24,517 nt of DNA from Oscillibacter sp. (GTDB lineage: Bacteria; Bacillota; Clostridia; Oscillospirales; Oscillospiraceae): contig JAFOCY010000013.1 of the NCBI GenBank assembly GCA_017380995.1, forward strand, positions 1 through 24,517. Reading direction: 5' to 3'. The position numbers were made by a program, and so were the translations under genes. This document shows, piece after piece, positions 1 through 8,919 of this stretch; positions within the stretch are counted from its first letter, which is position 1; the number at the start of each line of letters is the position of its first letter. Below the pieces are notes generated by a model. It made no database searches and was not told the origin of the DNA. It was given only the letters and a program-made list of their open reading frames with translations.

Positions 1-680
1 AGCGCCGTCAGATCACCGGTGCCGGAAAGCTCCAGGCAGCCCGGAATCCAATAATGGCGTTTCGCGTCCACGCCTTGCTGAGAAAGCTCCTCTTCAAGGG
101 CGTCCTGCGTGGTCTTCAAGGGATTATACTGGATCGTCATGGGAGCAACACCGTTGTCGGCTGCAAGGAATGCTTCCGCTTCTTCCCTGCCCAAAAGATT
201 TACCAGCCGCTTTACCAACCACTTGGGATGGCTGTAGCGAATAGAGAGATATCGCTCTGCATCTTTATCCGGAATAGGGGGAAGCTCGTTTTTGTTCTTG
301 GAGATCTTGCGCAGCACCGCATTGACAAGTCCGGCAGCCTGCCCACGCTTATTCATTTTCGCAAGCTCAACAGACTCATTGACTGCCGCACTATCAGGGA
401 TTTTATCCAAATAGAGAATCTGGTAAGCACCAATTCGGAGAATATCCAGCAGCGGAGGCTGGAGATGATCCGGCTTCTGGGAGCAGTAAGCGCCGATATA
501 AAAATCCAGAAGCATCCGGTTTTGCATCACACCGTAGACAATACGGCTGCAAAGGGCGGCATCCGGGCCGGAAAGACCATCCCGGATGATCTGTGCTTTT
601 AGTGCGGCATCCGCCCAGGCACTATTGGTCCGGCAGCTCACCAGGACCCGCAGAGCCGATGCACGGGCAGAAATCTTCAT
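1..680 (-). CDS. rsmB: 16S rRNA m5C967 methyltransferase RsmB, N-terminal part (cut by window edge)
   Basis: This is the N-terminal 226 codons of an RsmB/Sun protein, which uses SAM to methylate cytosine 967 of 16S rRNA. The frame is open to base 1, so the catalytic SAM domain lies outside the window. I translated it by hand from the ATG at 680. It opens MKISARASALRVL, followed by a helical NusB-like RNA-binding domain (about residues 1-130, with the family-typical DSAAVNESVELAK and GLVNAVLRK segments). The linker HPKWLVKRLVNLLG that precedes the methyltransferase domain follows. The start overlaps the stop of the upstream metallopeptidase by four bases (ATGA), which suggests translational coupling. 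The position after fmt matches the usual Firmicutes order. Identity is secure; only the catalytic cysteines cannot be seen. Confidence 0.93.
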   Translation of the reverse strand, partial: MKISARASALRVLVSCRTNSAWADAALKAQIIRDGLSGPDAALCSRIVYGVMQNRMLLDFYIGAYCSQKPDHLQPPLLDILRIGAYQILYLDKIPDSAAVNESVELAKMNKRGQAAGLVNAVLRKISKNKNELPPIPDKDAERYLSIRYSHPKWLVKRLVNLLGREEAEAFLAADNGVAPMTIQYNPLKTTQDALEEELSQQGVDAKRHYWIPGCLELSGTGDLTA

Positions 681-1420
681 CTACGGTTTCCTCCTCTTCG
701 GTTTTGACGGCCCAGGAAAATGAGCACAAAGCGCAGAAGCTGTAAAATGCTCATCAAAAGGGCTGCTACATAGGTCAGTGCAGCGGCCCGGAGGACCTTT
801 CTGGCACCGTAATATTCATCTTCCTCCAGCAGATACTCCCCTTCAATGCTCTCCAAAGCCCGGGCAGAGGCATTGAACTCCACGGGAAGCGTCACCAACT
901 GAAAGACAGTGGTAAGGGAGAACAAAAGGATACCCGCCAGGAACAGCTGCTGGCTGTACATCAGCGTTCCCACCAGGAAAAGGATCACTGCAAGCCGGGA
1001 ACCAATGTTGGTTACTGACACCATAGCGCTGCGAACACGCACCGGAGCGTAACCCATGGCATACTGCACTGCGTGGCCTGCCTCATGGGCGGCAACTCCC
1101 ACGGCCGCAATGGTGGGCGCATCATAGACCGTCTCGGAAAGATAGATCGTATTGCTGCGGGGATCGTAATGATCCGTCAGACTGCCACAGCAGCGGGCAA
1201 TGGAAACATCGTGAACACCATGGGCCCGCAGCACCGCTTCCGCCGCTTGCGCACCGGTAATACGGCGGCGGTTGTTCACTGCATTATACCGTTTGAAACT
1301 GCCGCTGACCTGGAGCTGCGCCCAAAAGGAGAGCAGCAAAACAGGGATCAGCAAAAGACAATAAAGATTATTGGCGAGAAAATCGCCGTAACCATAGTAA
1401 CCGTAAGAGTAATATGGCAT
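677..1420 (-). CDS. YugP-family membrane zinc metallopeptidase
   Basis: This 247-residue protein belongs to the neutral zinc metallopeptidase family that includes YugP. A tyrosine- and glycine-rich N-terminus (residues 1-12) leads into a membrane helix (about 17-33). The zinc motif HEAGH is at 112-116, and E181 in LPVEFNASARAL is the likely third ligand. Two or three further hydrophobic helices follow (about 141-178 and 212-237), and the tail is basic. The substrate is unknown. The ATG has a GAGGTAG ribosome site eight bases upstream. The gene sits 23 bases after fmt and overlaps rsmB by four, so it is co-transcribed with formyl-methionine and rRNA-modification genes. A functional link with those genes is not shown. 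Confidence 0.9.
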   Translation of the reverse strand: MPYYSYGYYGYGDFLANNLYCLLLIPVLLLSFWAQLQVSGSFKRYNAVNNRRRITGAQAAEAVLRAHGVHDVSIARCCGSLTDHYDPRSNTIYLSETVYDAPTIAAVGVAAHEAGHAVQYAMGYAPVRVRSAMVSVTNIGSRLAVILFLVGTLMYSQQLFLAGILLFSLTTVFQLVTLPVEFNASARALESIEGEYLLEEDEYYGARKVLRAAALTYVAALLMSILQLLRFVLIFLGRQNRRGGNRR

Positions 1421-1443
1421 AAACTACCTCAAATTCAAAAAAT

Positions 1444-2358
1444 TCAAATTTGAATCGGATGGCCCAAGAGGTATGCCCCCGCGGCCATTCTTTTGCCGCC
1501 CTCGGCCTGGAGTTCGGTGATCAAAAGGCTCTTTCCATCGCCGCAAGCTACCTCGATCCCCTTCTTTCCTGCACAGAGGATCGTTCCGGGAGCCTTGTCC
1601 GTCTTACTGCCGGGGACAGTACGGTAAACCTTGAAGCGAGTACCTGCCAGCTCCGTAGTGGCACAGGGCCAGGGGATCAGACCCCGGACCTGACAATCGA
1701 TCTCTCTGGCGCTTCGATTCCAGTCGATGGGAGACATCTCTTTGGAAAGCATGGAGGCATAGGTGTGCTTCTCATGGTCCTGAGGGGTACGTGTAGCGGA
1801 ACCGCTGTCCAGGGCCTTAACAGCCTCGGAAAGGGCGTCAGCGCCCAGCTGTGCAAGACGAATCGTCAACTGCAGGGCGTCCTCTTCATCGGAGATGGGA
1901 GTGGTTTTCTGAAGGATCACATCACCGGCATCCAGCTCCTTGGCCATATACATAATGGAGACACCGGTCTCTTCTTCTCCGTCCAAAATGGCCCAGTTGA
2001 TGGGAGCTGCGCCACGGTATTTGGGCAGCAGAGAAGAATGAACATTGATCGAACCGAAACGGGGATAATTCAAGATATCCTCAGGCAGGATCTTTCCGTA
2101 GGCCGCTACCACGATCAAGTCAGGGGCAAGGGTCTCCACGATGCCATAAGCCTCACCGTCCCGCATCTTAAGAGGCTGGTAGACCTCCAGATTTTGTGTG
2201 ATGGCATATTCCTTTACAGGCGAGAAAGCAAGCTTGTGTCCGCGGTTTTTCGGTTTATCCGGCTGGGTAAAAACGCCGCAGATCTCATGTCCCTCTTCCA
2301 CCAGGCGCTTTAAAGAGGCTACTGCAAAATCCGGGGTGCCCATAAACAAAATGCGCAT
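1444..2358 (-). CDS. fmt: Methionyl-tRNA formyltransferase
   Basis: This cytosolic enzyme transfers a formyl group from 10-formyl-THF to Met-tRNAfMet, which allows bacterial translation initiation. At 304 residues it has the normal length. The N-terminal Rossmann-like formyltransferase domain carries the catalytic residues N105 and H107 in INVHSSLLPKYRGAAPI and D143 in ELDAGD. The C-terminal OB-fold tRNA-binding domain starts near residue 205. The gene begins two bases after def, the deformylase that later removes the same formyl group, as in most bacteria. The last codons overlap a 14-bp palindrome, noted separately. Confidence 0.97.
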   Translation of the reverse strand: MRILFMGTPDFAVASLKRLVEEGHEICGVFTQPDKPKNRGHKLAFSPVKEYAITQNLEVYQPLKMRDGEAYGIVETLAPDLIVVAAYGKILPEDILNYPRFGSINVHSSLLPKYRGAAPINWAILDGEEETGVSIMYMAKELDAGDVILQKTTPISDEEDALQLTIRLAQLGADALSEAVKALDSGSATRTPQDHEKHTYASMLSKEMSPIDWNRSAREIDCQVRGLIPWPCATTELAGTRFKVYRTVPGSKTDKAPGTILCAGKKGIEVACGDGKSLLITELQAEGGKRMAAGAYLLGHPIQI

Positions 2359-2360
2359 CC

Positions 2361-2861
2361 TTATTCCCCTTCCTCTTCGGCTTCCAGATAAGCACGCAGC
2401 TCTTCCTCGGAGAGGAAGTGGTCGATGTGCTCGGTGTAGAGATGGCCATCCAGATGCTCCAGCTCATGGCAGAAACAGCGGGCAGTCATTCCTTCAGCCT
2501 CTGCCTCAAACCAGTCGCCATAGCGGTCCTGCGCGCGGACGCGCACAACAGCAGGACGGGTCACGATGCCCCACTTGCCGGGAACGCTGAGGCAGCCCTC
2601 AAGACCGGTCTGTTCGTCTTCCGCTTTCACGATCTCAGGATTCACCAGTTCCAGGTACGTTTCGCTCTCCTCATCCAACACAATGACGGCACGGCGCAGA
2701 ATGCCCACCTGAGGGGCAGCAAGACCGGCGCCGCCCACCTCTGCCAGCGTTTCCGTCATATCATCCAGCAGGGCATGGAGCCTGGAATTAAAAGCGGTTA
2801 CAGGGCGGCAGACCTTGGCCAGGCAAGGGTCACCCACTTCAACGATTTTTCGAAGTGCCAT
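2361..2861 (-). CDS. def: Peptide deformylase
   Basis: This metalloenzyme removes the N-terminal formyl group from nascent proteins at the ribosome exit. All three family motifs are visible: GAGLAAPQ (about 44-51), EGCLS (C90 as metal ligand), and HELEH at 132-136, with two histidine ligands and the catalytic glutamate E133. At 166 residues with a short acidic tail it resembles type-1 rather than the longer type-2 enzymes of Bacillus. The ATG is preceded by AAGGAGG. The gene lies 21 bases downstream of priA and two bases before fmt. Confidence 0.97.
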   Translation of the reverse strand: MALRKIVEVGDPCLAKVCRPVTAFNSRLHALLDDMTETLAEVGGAGLAAPQVGILRRAVIVLDEESETYLELVNPEIVKAEDEQTGLEGCLSVPGKWGIVTRPAVVRVRAQDRYGDWFEAEAEGMTARCFCHELEHLDGHLYTEHIDHFLSEEELRAYLEAEEEGE

Positions 2862-2882
2862 TTGTTTTCCTCCTTGACTGCG

Positions 2883-5342
2883 TTACTCCAACGTATTGCA
2901 GTCCACAAAAATATTCAATCCGCGGTGAGCGCGGTCGTTTGCAAATTCCTTCAAAAGCCAGCTGATCCGATCACGCAAGGCCTTTTCATTCTTTCCTACC
3001 AACAAAATACGGTACCGGTACCGATTATTCACCTTCAGGACCGGAGCCGGGGCAGGTCCCAAAACTTCAGATCCGGAAAGCTGAGGGTCCGTGCAAAGGT
3101 TTCGCAGCGTCTCCCGAACACCAACAGCCGCCCGAAGAACGACCCCTTCTTCCGTACCGGAAACCGTAATGGTAAAAAGATCTGCAAAGGGTGGGTAACG
3201 GCGGATCCGCCGCATCCGGATCTCTTCTTCATAAAACCGCTGGAAATCCTGCTCCGCCGCGCAGCGGATCACATCATTCCCAGGAGTATAGGTCTGAATC
3301 ACTGCCCTGCCGGACTTTTTTCCGCGGCCTGCCCGGCCCACCACCTGCGTCAGAAGATTGAAAGTACGCTCAGCGGCACGGTAGTTGTCTGCATACAAAG
3401 AAAGATCTGCTGAAAGGACACCAACCATCGTCACATTTTCAAAATCCAATCCTTTTGCAACCATTTGGGTCCCCAAAAGAATCGGAATCTTTTCATTTTC
3501 AAAACGGCTGAGAAGTTTTTCATGTCCTCCGGAAGTGGTGTCGGCATCCATGCGCAAGATCTCCGTTTCCGGAAATAGACTATGAAGCTCTTCTTCCACT
3601 TTCTGAGTGCCGGCACCCACGTGCTTCATGATGCCGCCGCATTCGCTGCACCGATCATCACTACGCTCAGAATGGCCGCAGTAGTGACACATCAGCCGGC
3701 CGTTTGCAGAGTGGTAGGTCATGGCCACACTGCACCTGGGACACTGGGGCACATAGCCACATTCTCCGCAAAGAAGCATCCGGCTGCTGCCACGGCGGTT
3801 CAAAAAGAGAATACTCTGCTCTCCCCGCTTCAAATTCTCCTCCAGCTCCCGCCGGAGGTCCGCACCAATCAGTCCGGGATTTCCCTCCTTGATCTCCTTT
3901 CGAAGATCAGAAATAATAACCTGGGGCAAACTCCCGGCATTATAACGTTTGTAGAGAAGAGCTTTTTTATAAATCCCCTGTTCTGCCGCCCACGCGGATT
4001 CTATACTGGGAGTGGCAGAACCGAGCACCATCACACAGCCCTGGCGGGCACAGAGAAATTTTGCAATGTCCCGGGTATGATACCTGGGAGGATTTTCCGA
4101 CTGGTAGCTGCTCTCCTGCTCCTCATCCAAAATGATAAGCCCCAGATTCTTTAAAGGGGCAAAGATGGCGGAACGGGTCCCCAGGACCACCTGTACCTCT
4201 CCCCTGCGGATGCGTTTCCACTGGTCATACCGCTCGGAAACGCGGAGGGAGCTGTGGAGCATGGCAACACTGTCTCCAAAGTAAGAAGAGAACTTGCGCA
4301 TCATCTGAGGCGTCAGCACGATCTCAGGAACCAGTACAACCGCAGTTTTTCCCTGTGCCAAAACCTCCTGCACAAGGCGCAGATACACCTGCGTCTTACC
4401 ACTTCCGGTGACTCCCTGAAGTAAGACCGCTTCCCCTTTTCCGGTTTTGGTCAGGGAAAGAATCTGCTCAAAGGCTTTTTCCTGCTCATCATTCAAAATG
4501 ATGGGCTCACCTTTTTCGTCCGCCATGATTTGAGGGACCCGCAATTCTTCCTCCTCGGAAAAACTGATGATCCCGCTTTTCTCCATGGCTCGAAGGGTCT
4601 GGGCGGAAATTCCGGTAAAGTAGGAAAGATCCGAAGTGGAAGCACGCCCAAGCGCGGAGAGGAGCTGAACGACTTCATACCGCTGCGGTGAGGCACGCCG
4701 CTTCGATTCCAGCAAAGCCAAAGCATCCTCGCTGGAGATCGCCAGGGATACCATACGGCGCTTTTTGTCCCCAATGCGGCGCTTGGTATGGCTCTCGCAG
4801 AAAACAACGCCGGCTTTTTGAAGCTCCCGCAGCGTGGTCCCGACCTGTTCTCCGCACATGGATCTCAAGGTTTCCAAGTCAGCACTTCCGCCGGAGGAAA
4901 ACAGCACGTCCAAAACTGCACCGGCTCTTTTTATCTTACCAGCCTGTGCCTCGGCCTTCTCCCGGTCCATATTTTCTGTAAGATACCAGGTTTCTTTCAT
5001 CTGATACCACAAACCTGTGGGCAAGATGGTTTTTACCGCCTCAAAAAGGGTGCAAAAGTACCGCTGGCGCATCCAAAGAGCCAACGCAATCCCATCACTG
5101 TCCAATACAGGCTCCGCATCCAAAACAGACTTGATGGGCTTGAGCCCCGGGATTTTAGCTCCCTCTCCCCTGGAGAGGATCATGCCGTCAGAGGCCCGGT
5201 TTCCCCGGCCAAAGGGAACGATGACCCGGACACCCGGAATTGCTGTTTCCAGCAATTCCTCCGGTACCAGGTAGTCGTAAGGCTTATCAATGGAATAGGG
5301 CGCGGCGCCGACCGCGACTTTTACGATCACCGCAGTCTCCAT
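2883..5342 (-). CDS. priA: Primosomal protein N' (replication restart helicase PriA)
   Basis: PriA is the 3'-5' DNA helicase that recognises stalled forks and reloads the replisome. At 819 residues it is full length. The N-terminal 3'BD DNA-binding domain covers about 1-105, followed by a winged-helix region. Helicase lobe 1 has Walker A VTGSGKT (311-317) and a Walker B box reading DEEQ (406-409), where many PriA proteins read DEEH. The zinc module has eight cysteines (C525, C528, C534, C537, C552, C555, C565, C568). Lobe 2 carries QVVGRAGRG near 666. The start has a GGGAGGGG ribosome site. It follows rpoZ directly, and the coaBC gene often found between them is absent. Confidence 0.97.
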   Translation of the reverse strand: METAVIVKVAVGAAPYSIDKPYDYLVPEELLETAIPGVRVIVPFGRGNRASDGMILSRGEGAKIPGLKPIKSVLDAEPVLDSDGIALALWMRQRYFCTLFEAVKTILPTGLWYQMKETWYLTENMDREKAEAQAGKIKRAGAVLDVLFSSGGSADLETLRSMCGEQVGTTLRELQKAGVVFCESHTKRRIGDKKRRMVSLAISSEDALALLESKRRASPQRYEVVQLLSALGRASTSDLSYFTGISAQTLRAMEKSGIISFSEEEELRVPQIMADEKGEPIILNDEQEKAFEQILSLTKTGKGEAVLLQGVTGSGKTQVYLRLVQEVLAQGKTAVVLVPEIVLTPQMMRKFSSYFGDSVAMLHSSLRVSERYDQWKRIRRGEVQVVLGTRSAIFAPLKNLGLIILDEEQESSYQSENPPRYHTRDIAKFLCARQGCVMVLGSATPSIESAWAAEQGIYKKALLYKRYNAGSLPQVIISDLRKEIKEGNPGLIGADLRRELEENLKRGEQSILFLNRRGSSRMLLCGECGYVPQCPRCSVAMTYHSANGRLMCHYCGHSERSDDRCSECGGIMKHVGAGTQKVEEELHSLFPETEILRMDADTTSGGHEKLLSRFENEKIPILLGTQMVAKGLDFENVTMVGVLSADLSLYADNYRAAERTFNLLTQVVGRAGRGKKSGRAVIQTYTPGNDVIRCAAEQDFQRFYEEEIRMRRIRRYPPFADLFTITVSGTEEGVVLRAAVGVRETLRNLCTDPQLSGSEVLGPAPAPVLKVNNRYRYRILLVGKNEKALRDRISWLLKEFANDRAHRGLNIFVDCNTLE

Positions 5343-5368
5343 GCCTCGCCCCTCCCTCGTTTGTTCTC

Positions 5369-5575
5369 TCAGATGGTCAGATCCATGCCGCTGGCATCGA
5401 TCTTGCCGTCGGCCACTTCATGAATGGCCAAGGTAACGGCCTTTTCATCCAGGTGGATCTCATCGCGGTCCGCCTCATCAGCGATCTGACGGGCACGGCG
5501 GGCAACCACATCCACCAGCATATAACGGTTGGGGATACGGGAGGTCAGCTTACTCATAGCAGGATACAGCATCAT
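5369..5575 (-). CDS. rpoZ: RNA polymerase omega subunit
   Basis: Omega is the small subunit that helps the beta' subunit of RNA polymerase fold and assemble. The 68-residue product has the family core SRIPNRYMLVDVVARRARQI, followed by a short helical region ending in VTLAIHEVADGKI. Two starts are possible: the ATG pair at 5575/5572, or the ATG at 5557 directly before SKLTSRIPNRY. GGAAG nine bases before 5575 favours the longer form. Its place between gmk and priA is the standard Firmicutes arrangement and supports the call despite the small size. Confidence 0.93.
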   Translation of the reverse strand: MMLYPAMSKLTSRIPNRYMLVDVVARRARQIADEADRDEIHLDEKAVTLAIHEVADGKIDASGMDLTI

Positions 5576-5626
5576 AATAATCTACTTCCAATCTGCCGTT
5601 TCGGCGAAAATTTTACAAAGTTCTTT

Positions 5627-6223
5627 TTATTGACCGGAGATGATCTCCATACGCTCTGTGGGCTTGCAGTGCTCAGCAGTCATGATAGCGTCAAGCTCCC
5701 GCACAGCGTTTTCTACAGAGTCGTTGATCACAAAATAATCATACGTGTGGGCGGTCTGGAACTCTACCTTTGCTCTGAGAAGCCGCTTTTGGATCTTTTC
5801 AGGGCTATCAGTTCCACGTTCTACCAGACGGCGCTCCAGTTCTCCCCAGCTGGGAGGTGCAATGAAAATCCGCACAGTATCGGGCCGCTTGCTTACCACC
5901 TGGATCGCTCCCTGGACCTCGATATCCAAAATAACGTCCTGGCCGGCATCCATGGCGGCGTCTACATACTTCTTAGGGGTGCCGTAAAAATTGCCTACAT
6001 ACTCGGCATATTCCAAAAACTCATTCTTTCCGATCCAATCCCGGAACATATCAACATCAATGAAATGATAGTGAACACCGTCTTCCTCTCCTTCACGGGG
6101 AGCACGGGTGGTGGCGGACACAGAAAAATACACGTTGTCCCGCTTGGCAAGCAGAGACTTCAAAACCGTGCTTTTTCCAACGCCAGAGGGACCGGAAATA
6201 ATGAATGTTCTTCCCTTTCTCAT
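5627..6223 (-). CDS. gmk: Guanylate kinase
   Basis: This cytosolic enzyme phosphorylates GMP or dGMP to the diphosphate with ATP. At 198 residues it has the usual length. The P-loop GPSGVGKST is at 11-19. The GMP-binding region ([20 protein letters not shown], about 37-56) and the lid segment RDRAERRL-type equivalent ([19 protein letters not shown]) are present. The start overlaps the stop of remA by four bases (ATGA), so the two are probably translationally coupled. In many Firmicutes GMP kinase is inhibited by (p)ppGpp, but nothing in this sequence shows that directly. Confidence 0.97.
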   Translation of the reverse strand: MRKGRTFIISGPSGVGKSTVLKSLLAKRDNVYFSVSATTRAPREGEEDGVHYHFIDVDMFRDWIGKNEFLEYAEYVGNFYGTPKKYVDAAMDAGQDVILDIEVQGAIQVVSKRPDTVRIFIAPPSWGELERRLVERGTDSPEKIQKRLLRAKVEFQTAHTYDYFVINDSVENAVRELDAIMTAEHCKPTERMEIISGQ

Positions 6224-6474
6224 TCTTTCTCTAACTCCTTCTCATCCTGGGGCCGGGGATTGAACCGCTCCACCGGCAGGGCTGACAATATCACATGGTC
6301 ACTGTCCATGATGAAAATAGACGCAGTTTTACGGCCATAAGTAGCGTCAATCAGCATCCCACGCTCACGAGTCTCCTGGACCATACGCTTGATGGGAGCG
6401 GAATCCGGACTGACGATGGCCACCAGACGCTCCTGGGATACCAGATTTCCAAAACCAATATTGATGAGCTTCAT
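6220..6474 (-). CDS. remA: RemA/DUF370 DNA-binding regulatory protein
   Basis: This 84-residue protein matches the RemA family (DUF370). In Bacillus subtilis RemA is a DNA-binding activator of biofilm-matrix and osmoprotection genes. The family signature is clear from the start: [12 protein letters not shown], then [17 protein letters not shown] and [16 protein letters not shown]. The charged tail (residues 73-84) is variable. It lies four bases after yicC and overlaps gmk by four, the same yicC-remA-gmk-rpoZ order as in Bacillus. Targets in this organism are unknown. Confidence 0.93.
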   Translation of the reverse strand: MKLINIGFGNLVSQERLVAIVSPDSAPIKRMVQETRERGMLIDATYGRKTASIFIMDSDHVILSALPVERFNPRPQDEKELEKE

Positions 6475-6478
6475 CCCA

Positions 6479-7357
6479 TCACTCCACGTTCTGGACCTGC
6501 TCGCGCATCTTCTCTACCTCTGCCTTCAGCCCCACGACCACCCGGGCAATCTCCACATCATTGCACTTGGACCCGGTGGTATTTGCTTCTCGATTGACCT
6601 CCTGGATCAGGAAATCCATCTTGCGGCCCATGGGTTCATCAGATTCTACCATGGTACGAAGCTGGGCAACATGGCTGCGCAGACGGACCGTTTCTTCATC
6701 TACAGCAACCTTGTCCGCATAAATGGCGGCCTCTGTCAAAATGCGCTGGGGATCAATGGTGGTGCTCTGCAGAACCTCCTGCATCCGGGCAGTAAGCTTT
6801 TCGCGGTATTCCTTCACGGTTTCGGGAGAGCGCTGCTCCACCTGGGTGGTATAATTTTCAATGGTAGTGAGGCGATTCAGGATATCCTCCGCAAGCTTTT
6901 TACCTTCTACCGCACGCATAGCGTTGTAGGATTCCAAAGCCTCCTCCAGCACCTCGCAAAGATCGCTGCTCACAGTCTCCAGATCCTCATCAGCCTTGGT
7001 AACGGTGAGTACGTCAGGGAAACGGGAGAGCTGTTCGGGCGTTACGTGAGACTCTGTACCACAGACCTCTGCCAAGGTCTTCAGCGCCTCAGCGTAACCT
7101 GCTGCCAATTCCCGGTTCACAGTGACTTTCGCAACATCTGCAGCAGAGGCATCCACGCTGATGTAGACATCCACTTTACCGCGGGAAATAGCCTTTTGTA
7201 CACGCTGCTTGATAGCGTCTTCTGCAAAAGTATACATCCGGGGCATCTTCACCGTGCAGTCCAGATACCGGTTATTGACGGAACGGACCTCCACAGTGAT
7301 ATCCCGCTTATTCAGGGTCTTTCTTGCTCGGCCGTAGCCGGTCATACTCTTGATCAC
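6479..7357 (-). CDS. YicC/YloC family endoribonuclease
   Basis: This 292-residue protein is of the YicC/YloC family, which has been described as an endoribonuclease family in E. coli and Bacillus. The N-terminal signature [11 protein letters not shown], the segment [12 protein letters not shown] and the C-terminal [17 protein letters not shown] are all present. The middle is a long helical region (about 150-225). The start is a GTG with GGGAGGAG nine bases upstream; an internal ATG at 7345 is less well placed. It opens the classic yicC-remA-gmk-rpoZ block but is only 24 bases downstream of the J-domain gene, with no terminator between them. Confidence 0.94.
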   Translation of the reverse strand: MIKSMTGYGRARKTLNKRDITVEVRSVNNRYLDCTVKMPRMYTFAEDAIKQRVQKAISRGKVDVYISVDASAADVAKVTVNRELAAGYAEALKTLAEVCGTESHVTPEQLSRFPDVLTVTKADEDLETVSSDLCEVLEEALESYNAMRAVEGKKLAEDILNRLTTIENYTTQVEQRSPETVKEYREKLTARMQEVLQSTTIDPQRILTEAAIYADKVAVDEETVRLRSHVAQLRTMVESDEPMGRKMDFLIQEVNREANTTGSKCNDVEIARVVVGLKAEVEKMREQVQNVE

Positions 7358-7381
7358 GTCTTTTCTCCTCCCAAAGCTTCA

Positions 7382-8014
7382 TCAAATATAGAAGCAGCAT
7401 CCGCCGTTGCAAAGGGTATATGCACAGCACATGGTCAAACAGGGATTGGCGCTGCACATCTCCGTCCCAAAGCCACCGTCGGGATGATACGCCGACTGGG
7501 TACCGTTTTCCATAAACTCCAGGGCCTGACGATACTCGCCATTGCCCGGATCCATTTGACAGGCCGTTTGATAATAGCGTTTGGCCTCGTCCATCCACCC
7601 CCGGCGGTAACACACCGCACCGCGCAGAAAATTCCATTCGGCATTATGGTCGGAGTAGTTTGCAAGCAACGCCTCCGCACGGGTAATATTGCCGGTTTGG
7701 ATGGCAATACGCACCTGCTGAAGGACAGAACTGGAAGACTGACCGCCACTGTACTGCCCATACTGGGCATAACCGCCGCCGTAGCCGGAATAGCCACTGC
7801 TTTGTCGATTTTCAGGGCCTCCCCCGCTACGCCGTTTGTTGATCTCCTCATAGGCGGCATTGATCTCTTTCATCTTCTCCTGCGCCAGATCTGCCAGAGG
7901 ATTATCATGGTAGTTATCCGGGTGATATTTCCTTGCAAGGTTCCGGTATGCCCGCTTGACTTCTTCGTCAGTTGCGGACTCCGCCACACCCAGCACTTGA
8001 TAGGGATCTTTCAT
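7382..8014 (-). CDS. J-domain protein with TPR-like segment and cysteine-rich tail
   Basis: This 210-residue protein has an N-terminal J domain (about 1-62) with the HPD tripeptide at 31-33 that stimulates Hsp70 ATPase. A Gly/Tyr/Ser-rich linker (63-97) follows, then a helical stretch resembling a TPR repeat (about 100-170, with [13 protein letters not shown] and [17 protein letters not shown]). The tail is short and very cysteine-rich, with seven cysteines between 187 and 207. It is not DnaK's main partner DnaJ, because it lacks the CxxCxGxG zinc repeats and the C-terminal beta domains. The start overlaps the DUF5685 stop by four bases, so the two are coupled. The tail suggests metal or disulfide chemistry, but this is inference. 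A second HPD at 177-179 is probably chance. Confidence 0.88.
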   Translation of the reverse strand: MKDPYQVLGVAESATDEEVKRAYRNLARKYHPDNYHDNPLADLAQEKMKEINAAYEEINKRRSGGGPENRQSSGYSGYGGGYAQYGQYSGGQSSSSVLQQVRIAIQTGNITRAEALLANYSDHNAEWNFLRGAVCYRRGWMDEAKRYYQTACQMDPGNGEYRQALEFMENGTQSAYHPDGGFGTEMCSANPCLTMCCAYTLCNGGCCFYI

Positions 8015-8916
8015 GTGCTTTCCTCACCATTCTTGCGTTTCTTTCTATCCTCACCGCGCAGCATCGGCTGGTAAGTGCCATCCAGCACTGCCTTGCCCAC
8101 GCGGAATAGGCCGGTATACAAAGTCTTCTCCAAAATCGGCGTCCATACGCCAAAATCCCACAGTTCAAAGGCTGTGGTCATCATGTGGACGGAATGATCC
8201 AACGTCTGGACAAATTCCCGCCGGGCCTGGGGCGTCCACTCCCCATTGATCAGCCCATAACGCAGGGCTACAGGATTATAGTTCCCGCTTTGGACATCTT
8301 TTTTCAGATCATCCGCTGCATCGATGAGATACACCCACCGTCCCATGTGGTAAAGGAGCTGCTCCAGGACACGGCGGCGTACAGGGTCCTCTACTTCCGC
8401 CGCAGCGCCGCTTAAAAGCTGGGCGAAAACATCTGATGGACGGTCAATCAAGGCACAATTCTCTTTTTCCAGGGCCGAAAGGATTTCCAACTGCTGTCGG
8501 GTAACGGCATCAAACGCAGGCCTATTTTTTGCGGCCTTGCGATAGGCCCGCTCTAAAGCAAGAGCACCTGCCCGGTACTTTGCACCATGGACAAAATCAT
8601 GATCTGAAACGCCGTCCCGCATCTGCCAGTAAGCCAGGATCACGCTCTCGTCAGCCGCTACCGTTAAAGCATCGCTTTCAGCAAAGTACTCCCGCTTTTT
8701 CACCGGACTTACGATACACCTTCCCTGCCGGATCTCATCTTCCTGCGCCGCAGAAAGAAGGATAGCAAGATAGGTGAAGTCATAATTTAAAATAAATTGG
8801 GCAGCAGAACCATACCGCCTTTTTAAGGTATGGCAAAGACCACAGTAGATACGGCGAAACCGCTCCGCCTCCTCTTTGGGAAGGTCATCCAAAGGAGGTC
8901 TTACATAACCAAACAT
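8011..8916 (-). CDS. DUF5685 family protein of unknown function
   Basis: This 301-residue, mostly helical protein has no signal peptide or clear membrane span. I recognise the DUF5685 family from its N-terminus ([12 protein letters not shown]), the paired cysteines C25 and C28 in YCGLC, the nearby [11 protein letters not shown] and the cysteine C67. These may form a metal site. A second conserved-looking motif, [11 protein letters not shown] followed by SGNYNP, covers about 197-215. It recalls the aspartate-rich helices of isoprenoid-synthase-fold proteins, but that likeness is weak. The tail is charged. It is coupled by a four-base overlap to the J-domain gene and lies three bases after the RseC-like gene, which suggests a shared task with them. 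Confidence 0.8.
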   Translation of the reverse strand: MFGYVRPPLDDLPKEEAERFRRIYCGLCHTLKRRYGSAAQFILNYDFTYLAILLSAAQEDEIRQGRCIVSPVKKREYFAESDALTVAADESVILAYWQMRDGVSDHDFVHGAKYRAGALALERAYRKAAKNRPAFDAVTRQQLEILSALEKENCALIDRPSDVFAQLLSGAAAEVEDPVRRRVLEQLLYHMGRWVYLIDAADDLKKDVQSGNYNPVALRYGLINGEWTPQARREFVQTLDHSVHMMTTAFELWDFGVWTPILEKTLYTGLFRVGKAVLDGTYQPMLRGEDRKKRKNGEEST

Positions 8917-8919
8917 CTT

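Noticed and set aside
7452..7488. Second HPD tripeptide (residues 177-179) in the J-domain protein as a second J domain
   Set aside because: No flanking helices of a J domain are present, so it is most likely coincidence.
6389..8074. 561-codon open frame on the plus strand across yicC and the J-domain gene
   Set aside because: It crosses several genes and their junctions, has no recognisable domain and arises from codon bias on the other strand.
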